This document shows, in pieces, positions 54,668-63,899 of a DNA stretch of 64,000 nt. The position numbers were made by a program, and so were the translations under genes. The first letter of the stretch is position 1; each line of letters starts with the position of its first letter. Where the stretch lies: assembly GCA_031277795.1 (NCBI GenBank), contig JAITLQ010000018.1:186001-250000 (forward strand), written 5' to 3'. A model generated the notes under the pieces. It worked only from the letters and a program-made list of their open reading frames with translations, did not search any database and had not been told where the DNA came from. This DNA comes from Arthrobacter sp. GTDB lineage: Bacteria > Actinomycetota > Actinomycetes > Actinomycetales > Micrococcaceae.

Positions 54668-55552
54668 CTACGCGGTGTCGAGCCGATCCTGGGTGGGCGA
54701 GGCGCCGAAGCGGCGGCGGAACGCCCTGGCGAAGTGGGCGGAGGAGGAGAAGCCCCAGCGCGCCGAGGCCTCGCCGATCTGCAGCTGGGGGTCCCGCCGC
54801 AGCGCCTCGCGGGCGGCGTCGAGGCGCTCGCTCAGGATGAGTTGCGCCGGGCTCTGATCCTGCGCGGCGAAGAGTCGATACAGCGCCCGTTCGGAGAGGC
54901 CCTGCGAGGCGGCGAGGCTGGCCGGGGTGAGGTCGGGGTCCTCGAGCCGGACGCGCAGCGCGTTGAGGGCCTTGAGGTAGCCGGCCCGCGGGGAGGCGGA
55001 GCGGGGCCGCAGGGCGGCGCGGGTCGCCTCGGCGACGTCGCCCGGCTCGGGCGTGCTCGACGCGAGGATGCCGCGCAGGGTGGCGAGCGAGGCGGACGGG
55101 AGCAGCGTGGCCTGCGGCCCGGGGTCCCAGCCCCATTCCTCGCGCACGCGTTCGAGCGGCACCTCCACGATGCCAAGCGCGGAACCGGCATCGAGGCCAA
55201 GGACGTGCGCGTTGTCGCTGGGGTAGGCGATGGCGTCCCCGGCGCGCAGGCTGACGGTGCCGGTCGCCGAATGGAAGAAGCCGCTGCCGCGGTGCAGCAC
55301 GCTCAGCAGCAGCGTGCTGGCGTGCGGACCGCCCAGCCTCGGGCCGGTGCGGTCCACGACGTGGGGGCTGCCGGCGATGCTGCGCAGGCGCAGGCCGTCC
55401 GCCTCGCGCTGCCGCGAGACGAGGTCGAGGCTCTCCGCCACCGTGCTGCACCGCAGGGCAAAAAGCGTCTTGGCGTTGAATTCCTCCCAGAAGGCCACGC
55501 GATCCTGCGGCGCGACGGCGTCGGTGCGCACCTCGCTCGTGGGGGAGTCCAT
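54668..55552 (-). CDS. AraC family transcriptional regulator
   Basis: The 294-aa protein has an N-terminal cupin-like ligand domain (RAGDAIAYPSDNAHVLG) and a C-terminal double helix-turn-helix (SLAASQGLSERALYRLFAAQ, then QIGEASARWGFSSSAHFARAFRRRFGASP). The domain order matches the AraC-binding-like group (as in FeaR/NphR-type regulators). The target and ligand are unknown, and neighbours give no hint. Confidence 0.9.
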   Translation of the reverse strand: MDSPTSEVRTDAVAPQDRVAFWEEFNAKTLFALRCSTVAESLDLVSRQREADGLRLRSIAGSPHVVDRTGPRLGGPHASTLLLSVLHRGSGFFHSATGTVSLRAGDAIAYPSDNAHVLGLDAGSALGIVEVPLERVREEWGWDPGPQATLLPSASLATLRGILASSTPEPGDVAEATRAALRPRSASPRAGYLKALNALRVRLEDPDLTPASLAASQGLSERALYRLFAAQDQSPAQLILSERLDAAREALRRDPQLQIGEASARWGFSSSAHFARAFRRRFGASPTQDRLDTA

Positions 55553-55564
55553 CGCCCCAGGCTA
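55550..55564 (-). promoter_or_regulatory. Leaderless-type promoter of the AraC gene
   Basis: On the minus strand, TAGCCT (55559-55564) precedes ATG 55552 by 6 nt. Confidence 0.5.
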
Positions 55565-55696
55565 GCGGGAGTGAGCGGCATCACGCAGCGCCGAGGTGCA
55601 TCGGTGCACTCTTGGCCAAGTGGCGTGCGCTGAGCGCCGCGTGGCGCACGGCGTAGCGGCCCGCCGCGCCGACAGCGCCGCGGGGCTCGTACCCGA

Positions 55697-55918
55697 CTAG
55701 CCTTCGGCCCCCGGCTGGGCCGCGCGCGCGGCGGCCAGGCGCTCGCGGGCTCCGCTGAGCCACGCCTCGCAGCGCTGGGCCAGCGTTTCGCCGCGCTCCC
55801 ACAGGGAGAGCGACTCCTCGAGGGTGGCGCCGCCGGCCTCGAGCCGCTGCACCACCTCGATGAGCTCGGTGCGGGCCTGCTCGTAGGACAGGGACTCGAC
55901 GGGGGTGGACTCGCTCAT
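55697..55918 (-). CDS. xseB: Exodeoxyribonuclease VII small subunit
   Basis: The 73-aa protein has the XseB signature [35 protein letters not shown]. Several copies bind one XseA to form the nuclease that degrades single-stranded DNA to oligonucleotides. It overlaps the xseA stop by 4 nt (ATGA). The 144 nt after it to the AraC start are unremarkable. Confidence 0.95.
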   Translation of the reverse strand: MSESTPVESLSYEQARTELIEVVQRLEAGGATLEESLSLWERGETLAQRCEAWLSGARERLAAARAAQPGAEG

Positions 55919-57270
55919 GCGATCACATCGCTTTCGGTGCTGGGGGCGGAGGTGGATTCGGTGGGGAGGGTCGAGCCGGCCGCCGCGGCCGTCCCGGAGG
56001 AGTCCGCGCGGGACGGGGCGCCCGGCTGGGAGCCGGGCACCTCGCCGTCGGACAGGAGGGCGAGCCTGCCCTCGGCGAGGCGCGCGGTGAGCGCAGTTCC
56101 GGCCGGTGCCTCGGCCGCGCTGCGCACCACGGCGCCGTCGCCCAGCTGGAGCACCGCGTAGCCGCGGTCCAGCGTGGACTGCGGGGAGAGCGAGCGCACG
56201 CGCGCGGCGAGTTGGCTCACCTCGTCGCCGGCGCGGGAGAGCCGGTGGCCCAGCGAGAGGCGCGAGCGTTCGACGAGCCGCGACACGTCCTCCGAGCGGA
56301 CGGTGATCATGCCCTCTGGCTCGGCCAGGACGGGGCGGCTGCGCAGCTGCGCCACCTCGCGTGCGCCGCGCTCGAGGAGGAGCTCGACGGCGCGGGAGAG
56401 GCGCGCGCGGCCCTCGGCCACGAGGGCGAGTTCGGCCTCGACCTCGGGGACGATGCGCTTGGCGGCGTCGGTGGGGGTGGAGGCACGCAGGTCGGCGACC
56501 TCGTCGAGGAGGGGGCGGTCCGCCTCGTGGCCGATGGCGCTCACGACGGGCGTGTGCGCGGCGGCCACGGCCCGCACGAGGCGTTCGTCCGAGAAGCCGA
56601 GGAGGTCCTCGAGGGCTCCGCCGCCGCGGGCCATGACGATGACGTCCACGTCGGGATGCGCGTCCAGCTCCTCGAGGGCGGCGATGACCTCAGGGACCGA
56701 GCGGGGGCCCTGCACGGCGGCGTGGCGCACCTCGAAGGCCACGGCCGGCCAGCGCAGCGTCGCATTGCGCAGGACGTCCTTCTCCGCATCCGAGTTGGCG
56801 CCCGTGATCAACCCGATGCGCTGGGGGAGGAAGGGCAGGGGACGCTTGCGCGACGGGTCGAACAGGCCCTCCTCGGCGAGCTGCCTGCGCAGGCGCTCGA
56901 GGCGGGCCAGGAGGTCGCCCAGGCCGACGGGCTTGAGATCCGAGACGTTCATGGAGAGGCGGCCGGTCTTGAGGAAGAAGCTCGGCTTGACCTGGGCCAC
57001 CACGCGGGAGCCCACCTCCGGGCGCTCCGGGAGCTGGCGCAGCACGCTCGACCACAGGGTCAGCGGAAGCGAGTTGTCCACCTCCAGGTCCCGCATGGTG
57101 AGGAAGGCGTGGCCATTGCGCACGCTCACCTCGATGAGCTGACCCTCGATCCACGTGGCGGGCGCGCGCTCGATGTGGGCCTTCAGGTTCTCCGCGAGCC
57201 GGCGCAACGGCCACGGGTTCTCCGCGTCCGTCTGTGCGGCGGTCGCGGCGGGTTCTCGCTCTTGACTCAT
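55915..57270 (-). CDS. xseA: Exodeoxyribonuclease VII large subunit
   Basis: The 451-aa protein has an N-terminal OB fold ([21 protein letters not shown]), catalytic domain motifs ([46 protein letters not shown]-like [18 protein letters not shown]) and a C-terminal coiled coil. About 45 residues of Gly/Ala/Ser-rich tail are extra. ATG 57270 is chosen by homology and AAGGAA upstream. The longer open frame beyond it is antisense to the next gene. It is divergent from the membrane-protein gene at 57365. Confidence 0.94.
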   Translation of the reverse strand: MSQEREPAATAAQTDAENPWPLRRLAENLKAHIERAPATWIEGQLIEVSVRNGHAFLTMRDLEVDNSLPLTLWSSVLRQLPERPEVGSRVVAQVKPSFFLKTGRLSMNVSDLKPVGLGDLLARLERLRRQLAEEGLFDPSRKRPLPFLPQRIGLITGANSDAEKDVLRNATLRWPAVAFEVRHAAVQGPRSVPEVIAALEELDAHPDVDVIVMARGGGALEDLLGFSDERLVRAVAAAHTPVVSAIGHEADRPLLDEVADLRASTPTDAAKRIVPEVEAELALVAEGRARLSRAVELLLERGAREVAQLRSRPVLAEPEGMITVRSEDVSRLVERSRLSLGHRLSRAGDEVSQLAARVRSLSPQSTLDRGYAVLQLGDGAVVRSAAEAPAGTALTARLAEGRLALLSDGEVPGSQPGAPSRADSSGTAAAAGSTLPTESTSAPSTESDVIA

Positions 57271-57309
57271 CTCACGCGTTCCTTTCCGAGGGTGAAACAC
57301 CCCCACCAG

Positions 57310-57315
57310 TAGACT
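57310..57315 (+). promoter_or_regulatory. -10 element for the 57365 gene
   Basis: TAGACT lies 50 nt before ATG 57365, and GGAAGGAG at 57352-57359 serves as ribosome site. This is a leadered transcript, unlike many neighbours. Confidence 0.4.
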
Positions 57316-57364
57316 AGAAGCCCCTGACCACTTGACCCGCGCGCGGCGCGGGGAAGGAGCGCGA

Positions 57365-58252
57365 ATGCGCAACGTGTTGGCCGTTTTGCTCGCGGCCCTT
57401 GCCGCGATTTCCGGTGCCTCCGCCTGGGGCGGATCGGTGGTGGACACGGCCCTGACCCAGCCCGAGACGGTCCGCAGCACCCTCGGCGGGCTCATCGACG
57501 ACCAGGGCGTTCGCTCCATGATCGGCACGCGCGTCAAGGCGCAGGTTGTGGAGCGCCTGCCGGGCGGAGTCATTCCCGCGAAGCTTGAAAAGGTGGTCGA
57601 CAAGGCCATCACGACGGCAACCGACGGCGTGCTCAACGACCCGCAGACCCGCGAGGCCTGGCTCACCTCGCTCGATCGTTCCCGCGAACTGTACGTGCAG
57701 CGGGTGCGCGACGACGGCGGTTCCGCCGGGCGCGTCGAGGTGGTCCTCGACCCGCTCGCCACGCTGGCGGCCCAGCATGTGGCGACGGGGCTGAGCGCCG
57801 CCGGCCTGACGGTCGAGGCCCCCTCCACCGTGACGTGGAGGCTGGATCAGAACATCGGCGACATCTCGCCGTTGGCCTCGCTCAGCGTCCCGGTCCTCCA
57901 GCTCAGCATCACCCAGTCCGAGCATTGGGGCTGGTACGCGGTGGCCGCCGTCGTGCTCATGGCGCTTGCCCTGCTCTCGGCCAAGAAGCGCGGGATCCCC
58001 GTGGTGACGGCCGGCTTCGTGGCCGGCGCCGCTGGTCTGGTGGGGCTGTGGGCGGCCGGCGTGGTCGGCAGCATCGGTTCCGGGGCAAGCAACCCCATCA
58101 TGTCGGCCGCGGCCGGGAGCATCTCCGGGGTGGTTGATTCGACCTCGCAGCCGGTGGCCATCGTCGGCGGCGCGGTGTTCGTGCTCGGCATCGTGATGCT
58201 CATCATCGGCGCGGCCGTGCGTCGCCGCCGCTCGGTAGACTGGGAAGCATGA
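57365..58252 (+). CDS. Hypothetical membrane protein upstream of ispH
   Basis: The 295-aa protein has an N-terminal signal-anchor (about residues 3-22) and an extracytoplasmic domain of about 170 residues without known motifs. Three C-terminal membrane spans follow (about 197-214, 217-237, 258-282), with a basic end [10 protein letters not shown]. The function is unknown. Its stop overlaps the ispH start (ATGA), and the ispH -10 lies within its last codons. Confidence 0.7.
   Translation: MRNVLAVLLAALAAISGASAWGGSVVDTALTQPETVRSTLGGLIDDQGVRSMIGTRVKAQVVERLPGGVIPAKLEKVVDKAITTATDGVLNDPQTREAWLTSLDRSRELYVQRVRDDGGSAGRVEVVLDPLATLAAQHVATGLSAAGLTVEAPSTVTWRLDQNIGDISPLASLSVPVLQLSITQSEHWGWYAVAAVVLMALALLSAKKRGIPVVTAGFVAGAAGLVGLWAAGVVGSIGSGASNPIMSAAAGSISGVVDSTSQPVAIVGGAVFVLGIVMLIIGAAVRRRRSVDWEA
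58236..58251 (+). promoter_or_regulatory. Internal leaderless-type promoter of ispH
   Basis: TAGACT (58236-58241), inside the upstream coding sequence, precedes ATG 58249 by 7 nt. GGGAAG in the spacer could also act as ribosome site for coupled translation. Confidence 0.5.
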
Positions 58253-59340
58253 CTTCAGCAGCTGTGTCCGTCTCGCTGGGGCTCCCCGAGGTGCCCCGCC
58301 AGCGCCGCTCACGCGGTGAGATCGAGGCCGCCGCGCCCGTGACGGGTGACAAGCGTGTCCTGCTCGCCGCCCCCCGTGGCTACTGCGCCGGCGTCGACCG
58401 CGCCGTGATCGCGGTGGAAAAGGCCCTTGAGCACTACGGGGCGCCCGTGTACGTGCGCAAGCAGATCGTGCACAACCGGCACGTGGTGGAGACGCTCGAG
58501 GCCCAGGGCGCCATCTTCGTCGACGAGACGGAAGAGGTCCCCCGTGGCGAGCTCGTGGTGTTCTCGGCCCACGGCGTGTCACCCGCCGTGGTGTCCGCCG
58601 CCGCCGACCGCGAGCTGCGCACCATCGACGCCACGTGCCCGCTCGTGACCAAGGTGCACCGCGAGGCGGTGCGCTTCGCGCGTGCCGGGCGGGAGATCCT
58701 GCTCATCGGGCACGAGGGGCACGAGGAGGTCGAGGGCACCTACGGTGAGGCCCCCGAGGCCACGACCATCGTCAACAACCCGGCCGAGGCCCGCACCGTG
58801 CAGGTCAAGGACCCGGAGAACGTCACGTGGCTCTCGCAGACCACGCTGTCCGTGGACGAAACCATGGAGATCGTCGGCATCCTGCGCGAGCGCTTCCCGC
58901 ATCTGCAGGACCCGCCCTCCGACGACATTTGCTACGCCACGACCAACCGCCAGGCGGCCATCAAGGAGATCGCTCCGCAGGCCGACCTGGTGATCGTGGT
59001 GGGCTCGGCCAACTCCTCGAACTCGGTGCGCCTCGTGGAGGTGGCGCTGGAGTACGGCGCCCGCGACGCCCACCGCGTCGACTTCGCCCGCCAGGTGGAT
59101 GAGTCCTGGTTCGAGGGCGTGGCCACCGTGGGCGTGACCTCTGGCGCCTCCGTGCCCGAGGTCCTGGTGCGCGAGGTGCTCGAGCTGCTGGCCGACTACG
59201 GCTACGCGGACGTCCGCGAGGTCACTACGGCGGAGGAAGACATCCTCTTCTCGCTGCCCAAGGAGCTGCGCGCCAAGCTCAAGGAGGACGGGGACATGTC
59301 CCGCGGCCTCGGCGGGCGAGGGGCCAAGCCCACCCGCTAG
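58249..59340 (+). CDS. ispH: 4-hydroxy-3-methylbut-2-enyl diphosphate reductase
   Basis: The 363-aa protein has iron-sulfur ligands Cys46 (PRGYCAGV), Cys130 ([13 protein letters not shown]) and Cys228 ([11 protein letters not shown]), plus HNRHVV and [13 protein letters not shown], as in IspH/LytB. It makes IPP and DMAPP in the last step of the MEP isoprenoid pathway, using a [4Fe-4S] cluster. An N-terminal extension of about 35 residues precedes the core, common in actinobacteria. A 66-bp palindrome with a T-run ends the gene. Confidence 0.97.
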   Translation: MTSAAVSVSLGLPEVPRQRRSRGEIEAAAPVTGDKRVLLAAPRGYCAGVDRAVIAVEKALEHYGAPVYVRKQIVHNRHVVETLEAQGAIFVDETEEVPRGELVVFSAHGVSPAVVSAAADRELRTIDATCPLVTKVHREAVRFARAGREILLIGHEGHEEVEGTYGEAPEATTIVNNPAEARTVQVKDPENVTWLSQTTLSVDETMEIVGILRERFPHLQDPPSDDICYATTNRQAAIKEIAPQADLVIVVGSANSSNSVRLVEVALEYGARDAHRVDFARQVDESWFEGVATVGVTSGASVPEVLVREVLELLADYGYADVREVTTAEEDILFSLPKELRAKLKEDGDMSRGLGGRGAKPTR

Positions 59341-59362
59341 GCGTTTCGCCGCGCGGTTCCGC

Positions 59363-59428
59363 AAAACCGAGCCTCGCTGAACAATCCACGCACTCGAGTG
59401 CACGGATTGTTCAGCGAGGCTCGGTTTT
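59363..59428. terminator. 66-bp palindrome with T-run after ispH (copy 1)
   Basis: There are 25-bp perfect arms, 59363-59387 and 59404-59428, around a centre CACTCGAGTG with two mismatched pairs. A run of seven T (59425-59431) completes a Rho-independent terminator for ispH. The sequence is closely related to the palindrome at 60570. Confidence 0.85.
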
Positions 59429-59517
59429 TTTACTGCGGCGCCCCTCACCGTGCGGGTGCATCCCCAGGCGGCGGGTTCGGGCCCACCGCAGAGGCGAGCC
59501 AGGGCGCACCCTGGAGC

Positions 59518-60468
59518 ATGTTCGTCCAGAACCCACCCGACATCACCCCGTGCCCGGCACAGCTGGGGCACGCACCGGCGCACACGTGGAACCGGCGTCA
59601 GCTGCTGGGGACGGCCGTGCGGTTGGCCAGGGGCAGCTACGTCCTGAGTACGGAATGGGACTCCCTGCCGGTCTGGGCGCGTTCGCGAATGGTGGTCGAG
59701 GCGTGGCACCGGGTCGATCCCGGCGCGGTGGTGGGCGGCGCAACGTCGCTCGCCCTCCAAGGCCTGCCCGTCCTGCTCGAACCCGGCGCGCTGCACCTGG
59801 TGCAATCGGCCCCCACGGCCCGGCACTCGCGCCACCGCGTGGTGCAAGGCGGGCGAACCATCGCCAGCTACCGAGTCCTGCGGCATCTGCGCCCGTGGCC
59901 GGCCCCAACGGTGATCGAGGTGGGGCACTGGCGGGTGGAGGAGGCGTGCGAAGCAGCGGTCTTTGTCGCCTCGCGGCCGGGCACCAGCTTGGGCGAAGCG
60001 GTCGTGGCAATCGACGGTGCGTGGAGGCGGGCCGGCGGCGGCCAGGGGGTTCGGGACAGGCTCCTGGACTTGGGACAGGCCTTCCCGGGCGCTGCCTCGA
60101 GGGATCGGGTTCGGGCCGCCCTGGAGCAGGCCTCTCCGCTGGCGGAGAGCGCGGCGGAATCGCTGGCCAGGCTCGCCATTCGGTCGCTCGGATTCTCGGC
60201 ACCCGTGGAGCAACTGACGTTGTACCTGGAGGGCCACGAGGTGCGTCCCGACTTCACGTGGCCGGAAGCGAAGCTGGTGCTCGAAGTGGACGGGGCCGTG
60301 AAGTACTCCGGTGGCGACGAGGCTGGGGTGCGGCGCCAGGAGAAGGCCAGGCAAGCGGTCTTGGTGCGCGCGGGCTACCGTGTGGTGCGAGCTGAATGGG
60401 CGGATGTCACGAGACCCGACCGACTGCGCAGCATCCTCGCGACGCTCGGTGTCCCTCCGGCCCGCTGA
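59518..60468 (+). CDS. AbiEi-like / DUF559 (Vsr-type nuclease fold) protein
   Basis: The protein is 316 aa from ATG 59518. The frame is open upstream, but that part only reads through the palindrome. The N-terminal half resembles AbiEi-type proteins (RRQLLGTAVRLARGSYVLS, then VGGATSLALQGLP). The C-terminal half is a DUF559/Vsr-like PD-(D/E)xK unit: RPDF with Asp245, LEVDG with Glu256 and Asp258, and the RRQEKARQAVLVRAGYRVVR helix. Such proteins are very common in actinobacteria and their role is unknown. A nuclease activity is possible because the acidic residues remain. No AbiEii toxin partner is adjacent. It is flanked by two related palindromes. Confidence 0.8.
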   Translation: MFVQNPPDITPCPAQLGHAPAHTWNRRQLLGTAVRLARGSYVLSTEWDSLPVWARSRMVVEAWHRVDPGAVVGGATSLALQGLPVLLEPGALHLVQSAPTARHSRHRVVQGGRTIASYRVLRHLRPWPAPTVIEVGHWRVEEACEAAVFVASRPGTSLGEAVVAIDGAWRRAGGGQGVRDRLLDLGQAFPGAASRDRVRAALEQASPLAESAAESLARLAIRSLGFSAPVEQLTLYLEGHEVRPDFTWPEAKLVLEVDGAVKYSGGDEAGVRRQEKARQAVLVRAGYRVVRAEWADVTRPDRLRSILATLGVPPAR

Positions 60469-60569
60469 CGCGCGGCGTGGCGGCGAGAGGGGCCTCGCGG
60501 GCGGGGAGCTCAACCGCCGGCCGTGGGCCCGTCGCCTGGTCCCGGCACGCCGAACGCCTTCTCTCCGGG

Positions 60570-60633
60570 AAAACGAGTCTCGCTGAACATTCCGTGCACT
60601 CGAGTACACCGATTGTTCAGCGAGGCTCGTTTT
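60570..60633. terminator. 64-bp palindrome with T-run after the DUF559 gene (copy 2)
   Basis: The arms pair 60570-60592 with 60611-60633 (one mismatch, one G-T), the centre is GTGCACTCGAGTACAC, and TTTTT follows. TCGCTGAACA, CACTCGAGT and GATTGTTCAGCGAGGCTCG are shared with the copy at 59363. It lies between convergent DUF559 and rmuC. The rest of 60469-60720 shows no gene. Confidence 0.8.
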
Positions 60634-60720
60634 TCGCCTGACCGAACGGATGTCGGCGGCTCGCCCCGCACCGTCCAGCTGGGCCGGGGCCTGCGCCGGG
60701 CGCCATGGGCGTGGCGGGCC

Positions 60721-61980
60721 TCAGGCGCTGCGGGGGTCCGCCGCCGCGGCGCGGCCCGGCGCCGTCCCGAAGGCCGCCTCAGCGGAGCGCACGGGAGGGG
60801 CGTCCTCCAGCTCCACCGGCACGCCGCGCGGCGAGACCTCCAGCACCGGCGCGCCCTCGAACGGCACGGCCGCGCCCTCGGGCAGCGCCGGATCCATCTC
60901 GCCGAGGCGCCGGACGGACGGCAGCACGCGGGACTGCAGGGCGCCGATGAAGCGGTTGTAGCCCTCCACCGAGGTGCGCAGGGACGACCCGAGCTTGTCC
61001 AGGTGTCCGGAGAGCGTCCCGAGGCGTCGGTGCAGCTCCTGCGCCTCGTCGAACAGGGCGCGGGCGTTCTGCGTCAGCAGCTCCTGGCGCCAGGAGACGG
61101 CCAGGCCCTTGAGGATCGCCAGCAGGGTGCCGGGGGAGGCGAGCACCACACCGCGGGCGAAGGCGTCGTCCAGCAATGAGCCGTCCGCCTCCAGCGCGTC
61201 GGCCAGCACCGATTCCGCCGGCACGAAGCAGACCACCAGCTCGGGCGAACCCGGCAGGGCGTCCTGGTAGCGGCGATCGCCCAGTGCCACGACGTGCGCG
61301 CGCAGCGCCTTGGCGTGCTCGGCCAAGAGCCGCGAGCGCTCCTGCAGCGCGGAGGCAGAACCATCCAGCACCACCTCGTGGGCCTGCAGGAGCTTGGCCA
61401 GCGGCACCTTGGCGTCCACCGCCACCGACTTGCCGCCCGGCAGCCACACCACCAGGTCGGGGCGGCCGGAGCCCCCCACGACCTGCTCGTCGAAGTCCAC
61501 GTGCCGCAGCATGCCGGCGGCCTCGACCACCCGCCGCAGCTGCACCTCGCCCCAGGCTCCACGCCGCCCGGCATCGCGCAGCGAACCGGCGAGCGTGGTG
61601 GTGGTGCGCAGCAGCTCGGCGTCCAGGCGCGCGGCCCGTTCCAGCTGCTCGTTGAGCTGCGAGTACTGATCCACGCGATCCCGCTCAAGCACGGTCACGG
61701 ACTGCTGCATGCGGGCCAAGCGCTCGGAGACGGGCGCCAGGGCCCGCAGGACCGCCTCGTCCCGTTCGCGTCGCGACTCCTCGGAGGAGAAGGAGCGCTC
61801 CAAGACCTGCGCCCGCGCCACGGCGGCCGCCGCCTGCTCGCGGGCGCTGGAAGCGTCCGCCAAAGCGTCACTGAGCCGGGCGCCGTCGTGCTTTGGACCC
61901 CACACCAGCGTGCCAAGCACGCCAAGCCCGCCGCCCACGGCCAGCAACAACACGGCCCACAACACCATCGCGAAGTCCAT
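60721..61980 (-). CDS. rmuC: DNA recombination protein RmuC
   Basis: The 419-aa protein has one N-terminal membrane span (about 4-27) and a coiled coil to about residue 125. The RmuC domain has RGAWGEVQLRRVVEAAGM, the nuclease-like GRPDLVVWLPGGKSVAVDAKVPL (PD...DAK) and PESVLA-like FVPAESVLADALE. It limits inversions at short repeats in E. coli. The Ala/Pro-rich C-terminus is typical of actinobacterial copies. It is divergent from ychF. Confidence 0.93.
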   Translation of the reverse strand: MDFAMVLWAVLLLAVGGGLGVLGTLVWGPKHDGARLSDALADASSAREQAAAAVARAQVLERSFSSEESRRERDEAVLRALAPVSERLARMQQSVTVLERDRVDQYSQLNEQLERAARLDAELLRTTTTLAGSLRDAGRRGAWGEVQLRRVVEAAGMLRHVDFDEQVVGGSGRPDLVVWLPGGKSVAVDAKVPLAKLLQAHEVVLDGSASALQERSRLLAEHAKALRAHVVALGDRRYQDALPGSPELVVCFVPAESVLADALEADGSLLDDAFARGVVLASPGTLLAILKGLAVSWRQELLTQNARALFDEAQELHRRLGTLSGHLDKLGSSLRTSVEGYNRFIGALQSRVLPSVRRLGEMDPALPEGAAVPFEGAPVLEVSPRGVPVELEDAPPVRSAEAAFGTAPGRAAAADPRSA

Positions 61981-62020
61981 GCCACCACCTTGTCACCACA
62001 CCCCGACAGCTTGAGGCAAG

Positions 62021-62037
62021 TAGGATGGTCTCTCGTG
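62021..62037 (+). promoter_or_regulatory. Leaderless-type promoter of ychF
   Basis: TAGGAT (62021-62026) precedes GTG 62035 by 8 nt. Confidence 0.55.
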
Positions 62038-63120
62038 GCTCTTACTATCGGAATCGTCGGACTGCCCAACGTCGGCAAGTCCACCATGTTCAACGCCCTG
62101 ACCCGCGCCCAGGTGCTCGCGGCGAACTACCCGTTCGCCACCATCGAGCCCAATGTTGGCGTCGTCCCGCTGCCGGACGAGCGCCTCAAGGTGCTGGCCG
62201 GCATCTTCAACTCGGAGAAGATCCTCCCGGCCTCGGTGTCCTTCGTCGACATCGCCGGCATCGTGAAGGGCGCGTCGGAAGGCGAGGGCCTGGGCAACCA
62301 GTTCCTCGCCAACATCCGCGAGGCCGACGCGATCTGCCAGGTCACGCGCGGCTTCGAGGATCCGGACGTGATCCACGTCAACGGCAAGGTGGACCCGGAC
62401 GACGACATCGAGACCATCACCACCGAGCTGGTGCTGGCCGACATGCAGAGCGTCGAGAAGGCCCTGCCGCGCCTGCAGAAGGAGCTCTCCAACAAGAAGG
62501 TCGACAAGGCCTACGTTGACGAGGTCATCAAGGCGCAGGCCGTCCTCGAATCCGGGCGCACCATCTTCTCCGCCACCGCGACGGACAAGCTGGACCTGGA
62601 GCTGCTCAAGCCGCTGCAGCTGCTGACGGCCAAGCCGTTCATCTACGTGTTCAACCTGGATGACAGCACGCTGGCGAACGAGGAGCTCAAGGCCCGCCTG
62701 GCCGAGTCCGTCGCCCCCGCCACCGCCGTGTTCCTCGACGCGCAGTTCGAGTCCGAGCTCGTGGAGCTGGACGAGGACGAGGCCGAGGAGATGCTGCGCG
62801 AGGCCGGCTACGAGAAGTCGGGCCTGGAGCAGCTGGCCAAGGCCGGCTACGAGACCCTGGGCCTGCAGAGCTACCTCACCGCCGGGCCGAAGGAGACGCG
62901 CGCCTGGACCATCAAGCAGGGCGCCACGGCCCCCGAGGCCGCCGGCGTCATTCACACCGACTTCCAGCGCGGCTTCATCAAGGCCGAGGTCATCGGCTTC
63001 GACGACCTCGTTGAGCTTGGCTCGGTCAAGGCCGCCCGCGAGGCAGGCAAGGCCCGCATGGAGGGCAAGGACTACATCATGCGCGACGGCGACGTGGTGG
63101 AGTTCCGCTTCAACGTCTGA
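62035..63120 (+). CDS. ychF: Redox-regulated ATPase YchF (OLA1 family)
   Basis: The 361-aa protein starts ALTIGIVGLPNVGKSTMFNAL (P-loop), then FVDIAGIVKGASEGEGLGNQFL (switch II) and the altered G4 motif (YVFNLDDS, in place of NKxD) that shifts preference from GTP to ATP. The TGS domain is C-terminal, ending RDGDVVEFRFNV. It binds ribosomes and takes part in stress responses. The GTG at 62035 fits the family N-terminus. Confidence 0.97.
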   Translation: MALTIGIVGLPNVGKSTMFNALTRAQVLAANYPFATIEPNVGVVPLPDERLKVLAGIFNSEKILPASVSFVDIAGIVKGASEGEGLGNQFLANIREADAICQVTRGFEDPDVIHVNGKVDPDDDIETITTELVLADMQSVEKALPRLQKELSNKKVDKAYVDEVIKAQAVLESGRTIFSATATDKLDLELLKPLQLLTAKPFIYVFNLDDSTLANEELKARLAESVAPATAVFLDAQFESELVELDEDEAEEMLREAGYEKSGLEQLAKAGYETLGLQSYLTAGPKETRAWTIKQGATAPEAAGVIHTDFQRGFIKAEVIGFDDLVELGSVKAAREAGKARMEGKDYIMRDGDVVEFRFNV

Positions 63121-63146
63121 ATTTCGCGGGGGCCTTCAATGCCCGA

Positions 63147-63191
63147 CGCCGCCCCGGTGGCCTTTCCTGAGGAAAGGCCACCGGGGCGGCG
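63147..63191 (+). terminator. Terminator hairpin after ychF
   Basis: There are 21-bp perfect arms with a TGA loop (inner arm GGTGGCCTTTCC), and TGCTTTGT follows. Confidence 0.85.
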
Positions 63192-63335
63192 GTGCTTTGT
63201 GCCCCGATCCGTGCGGTGCCGGTTCCGGGGGTCTCGCCGCTTCGCTATGAAAGACGATCCGGCGCTGGCCAGGCACAGCGACGAACCGGACGGCGCTCCC
63301 TGGACGCAGGGGCATCGCCGTGCAAGAGTCGGGCG

Positions 63336-63713
63336 ATGGACAACGAGAACGAATGGACCGTTGAACGTCACCTGCTCGGCCAGCCCGCGGCCTCGGTGGA
63401 GCTCTATCACCGCTTCGTCGCCCTGCTCGAGGAGATCGGCCCGTTCAGCTACGCCGTGAGCAAGTCGTCGATCACCTTCAAGGGGACGCAGCGCGGCTTT
63501 GCGGGGGCCAAGCCGGTGCGGAACGGCCTGCGCGGGTACTTCGACGCCCGTGAGAGGTGGTCGGACCCGCGGATCAGCTCCGCTGCCCCGTTCTCCCGGA
63601 CCCTCTTCGTTCACCACTTCCGCCTCGCCTCGCTCGATGACCTCGACGCGGGTGTCAGCGACTGGCTCCGCGAGGCCTACGCGGTCGGGGCCGGCGCGCA
63701 CCTGGACGGCTGA
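63336..63713 (+). CDS. DUF5655 domain-containing protein
   Basis: The protein is 125 aa from ATG 63336. WTVERHLLGQPAASVELYHRFVALLEEIGPF and VSKSSITFKGTQRGFAG match the DUF5655 family of small cytosolic proteins of unknown function. A longer in-frame start at 63192 adds 48 residues without family resemblance and overlaps no promoter, so it is not used. AAGAGT lies 6 nt before the start. Its last 15 nt lie within a 45-bp duplication. Confidence 0.8.
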   Translation: MDNENEWTVERHLLGQPAASVELYHRFVALLEEIGPFSYAVSKSSITFKGTQRGFAGAKPVRNGLRGYFDARERWSDPRISSAAPFSRTLFVHHFRLASLDDLDAGVSDWLREAYAVGAGAHLDG

Positions 63714-63777
63714 GGCACGGGCCGCGGGGGACGGGCCGGCCAGCACCTGGACGGCTGAGGCGCGGGCCGCGGGGGAC
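63698..63777. repeat. 45-bp tandem duplication across the DUF5655 stop codon
   Basis: A 35-bp block at 63698-63732 (containing CACCTGGACGGCTGAGGC) recurs at 63743-63777 with one mismatch, period 45 bp. Both copies carry the TGA. The second is silent because the first ends translation. 63778-63896 holds no gene. Confidence 0.85.
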
Positions 63778-63861
63778 CGTGCCGTGCGGCTTCGGGCCCA
63801 CAGGTCCCGGCGTCGGCGGCGTGGGACAGCCGTGGCCGAGCGTCGGTCGGGTCGGCACCCC

Positions 63862-63899
63862 TTGACGCGCGCGAGGCGCAGGCGAACCATATCGGGATG
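63862..63899 (+). promoter_or_regulatory. Promoter of the VOC gene
   Basis: TTGACG (63862-63867), 17 bp, AACCAT (63885-63890), then 6 nt to ATG 63897. The -35 is good and the spacing fits a leaderless start. Confidence 0.5.

Noticed and set aside
59398-59517. N-terminal extension of the DUF559 protein by 40 residues
   Set aside because: The extra codons read through the right arm of the terminator palindrome and its T-run, and match no family. ATG 59518 is used instead.
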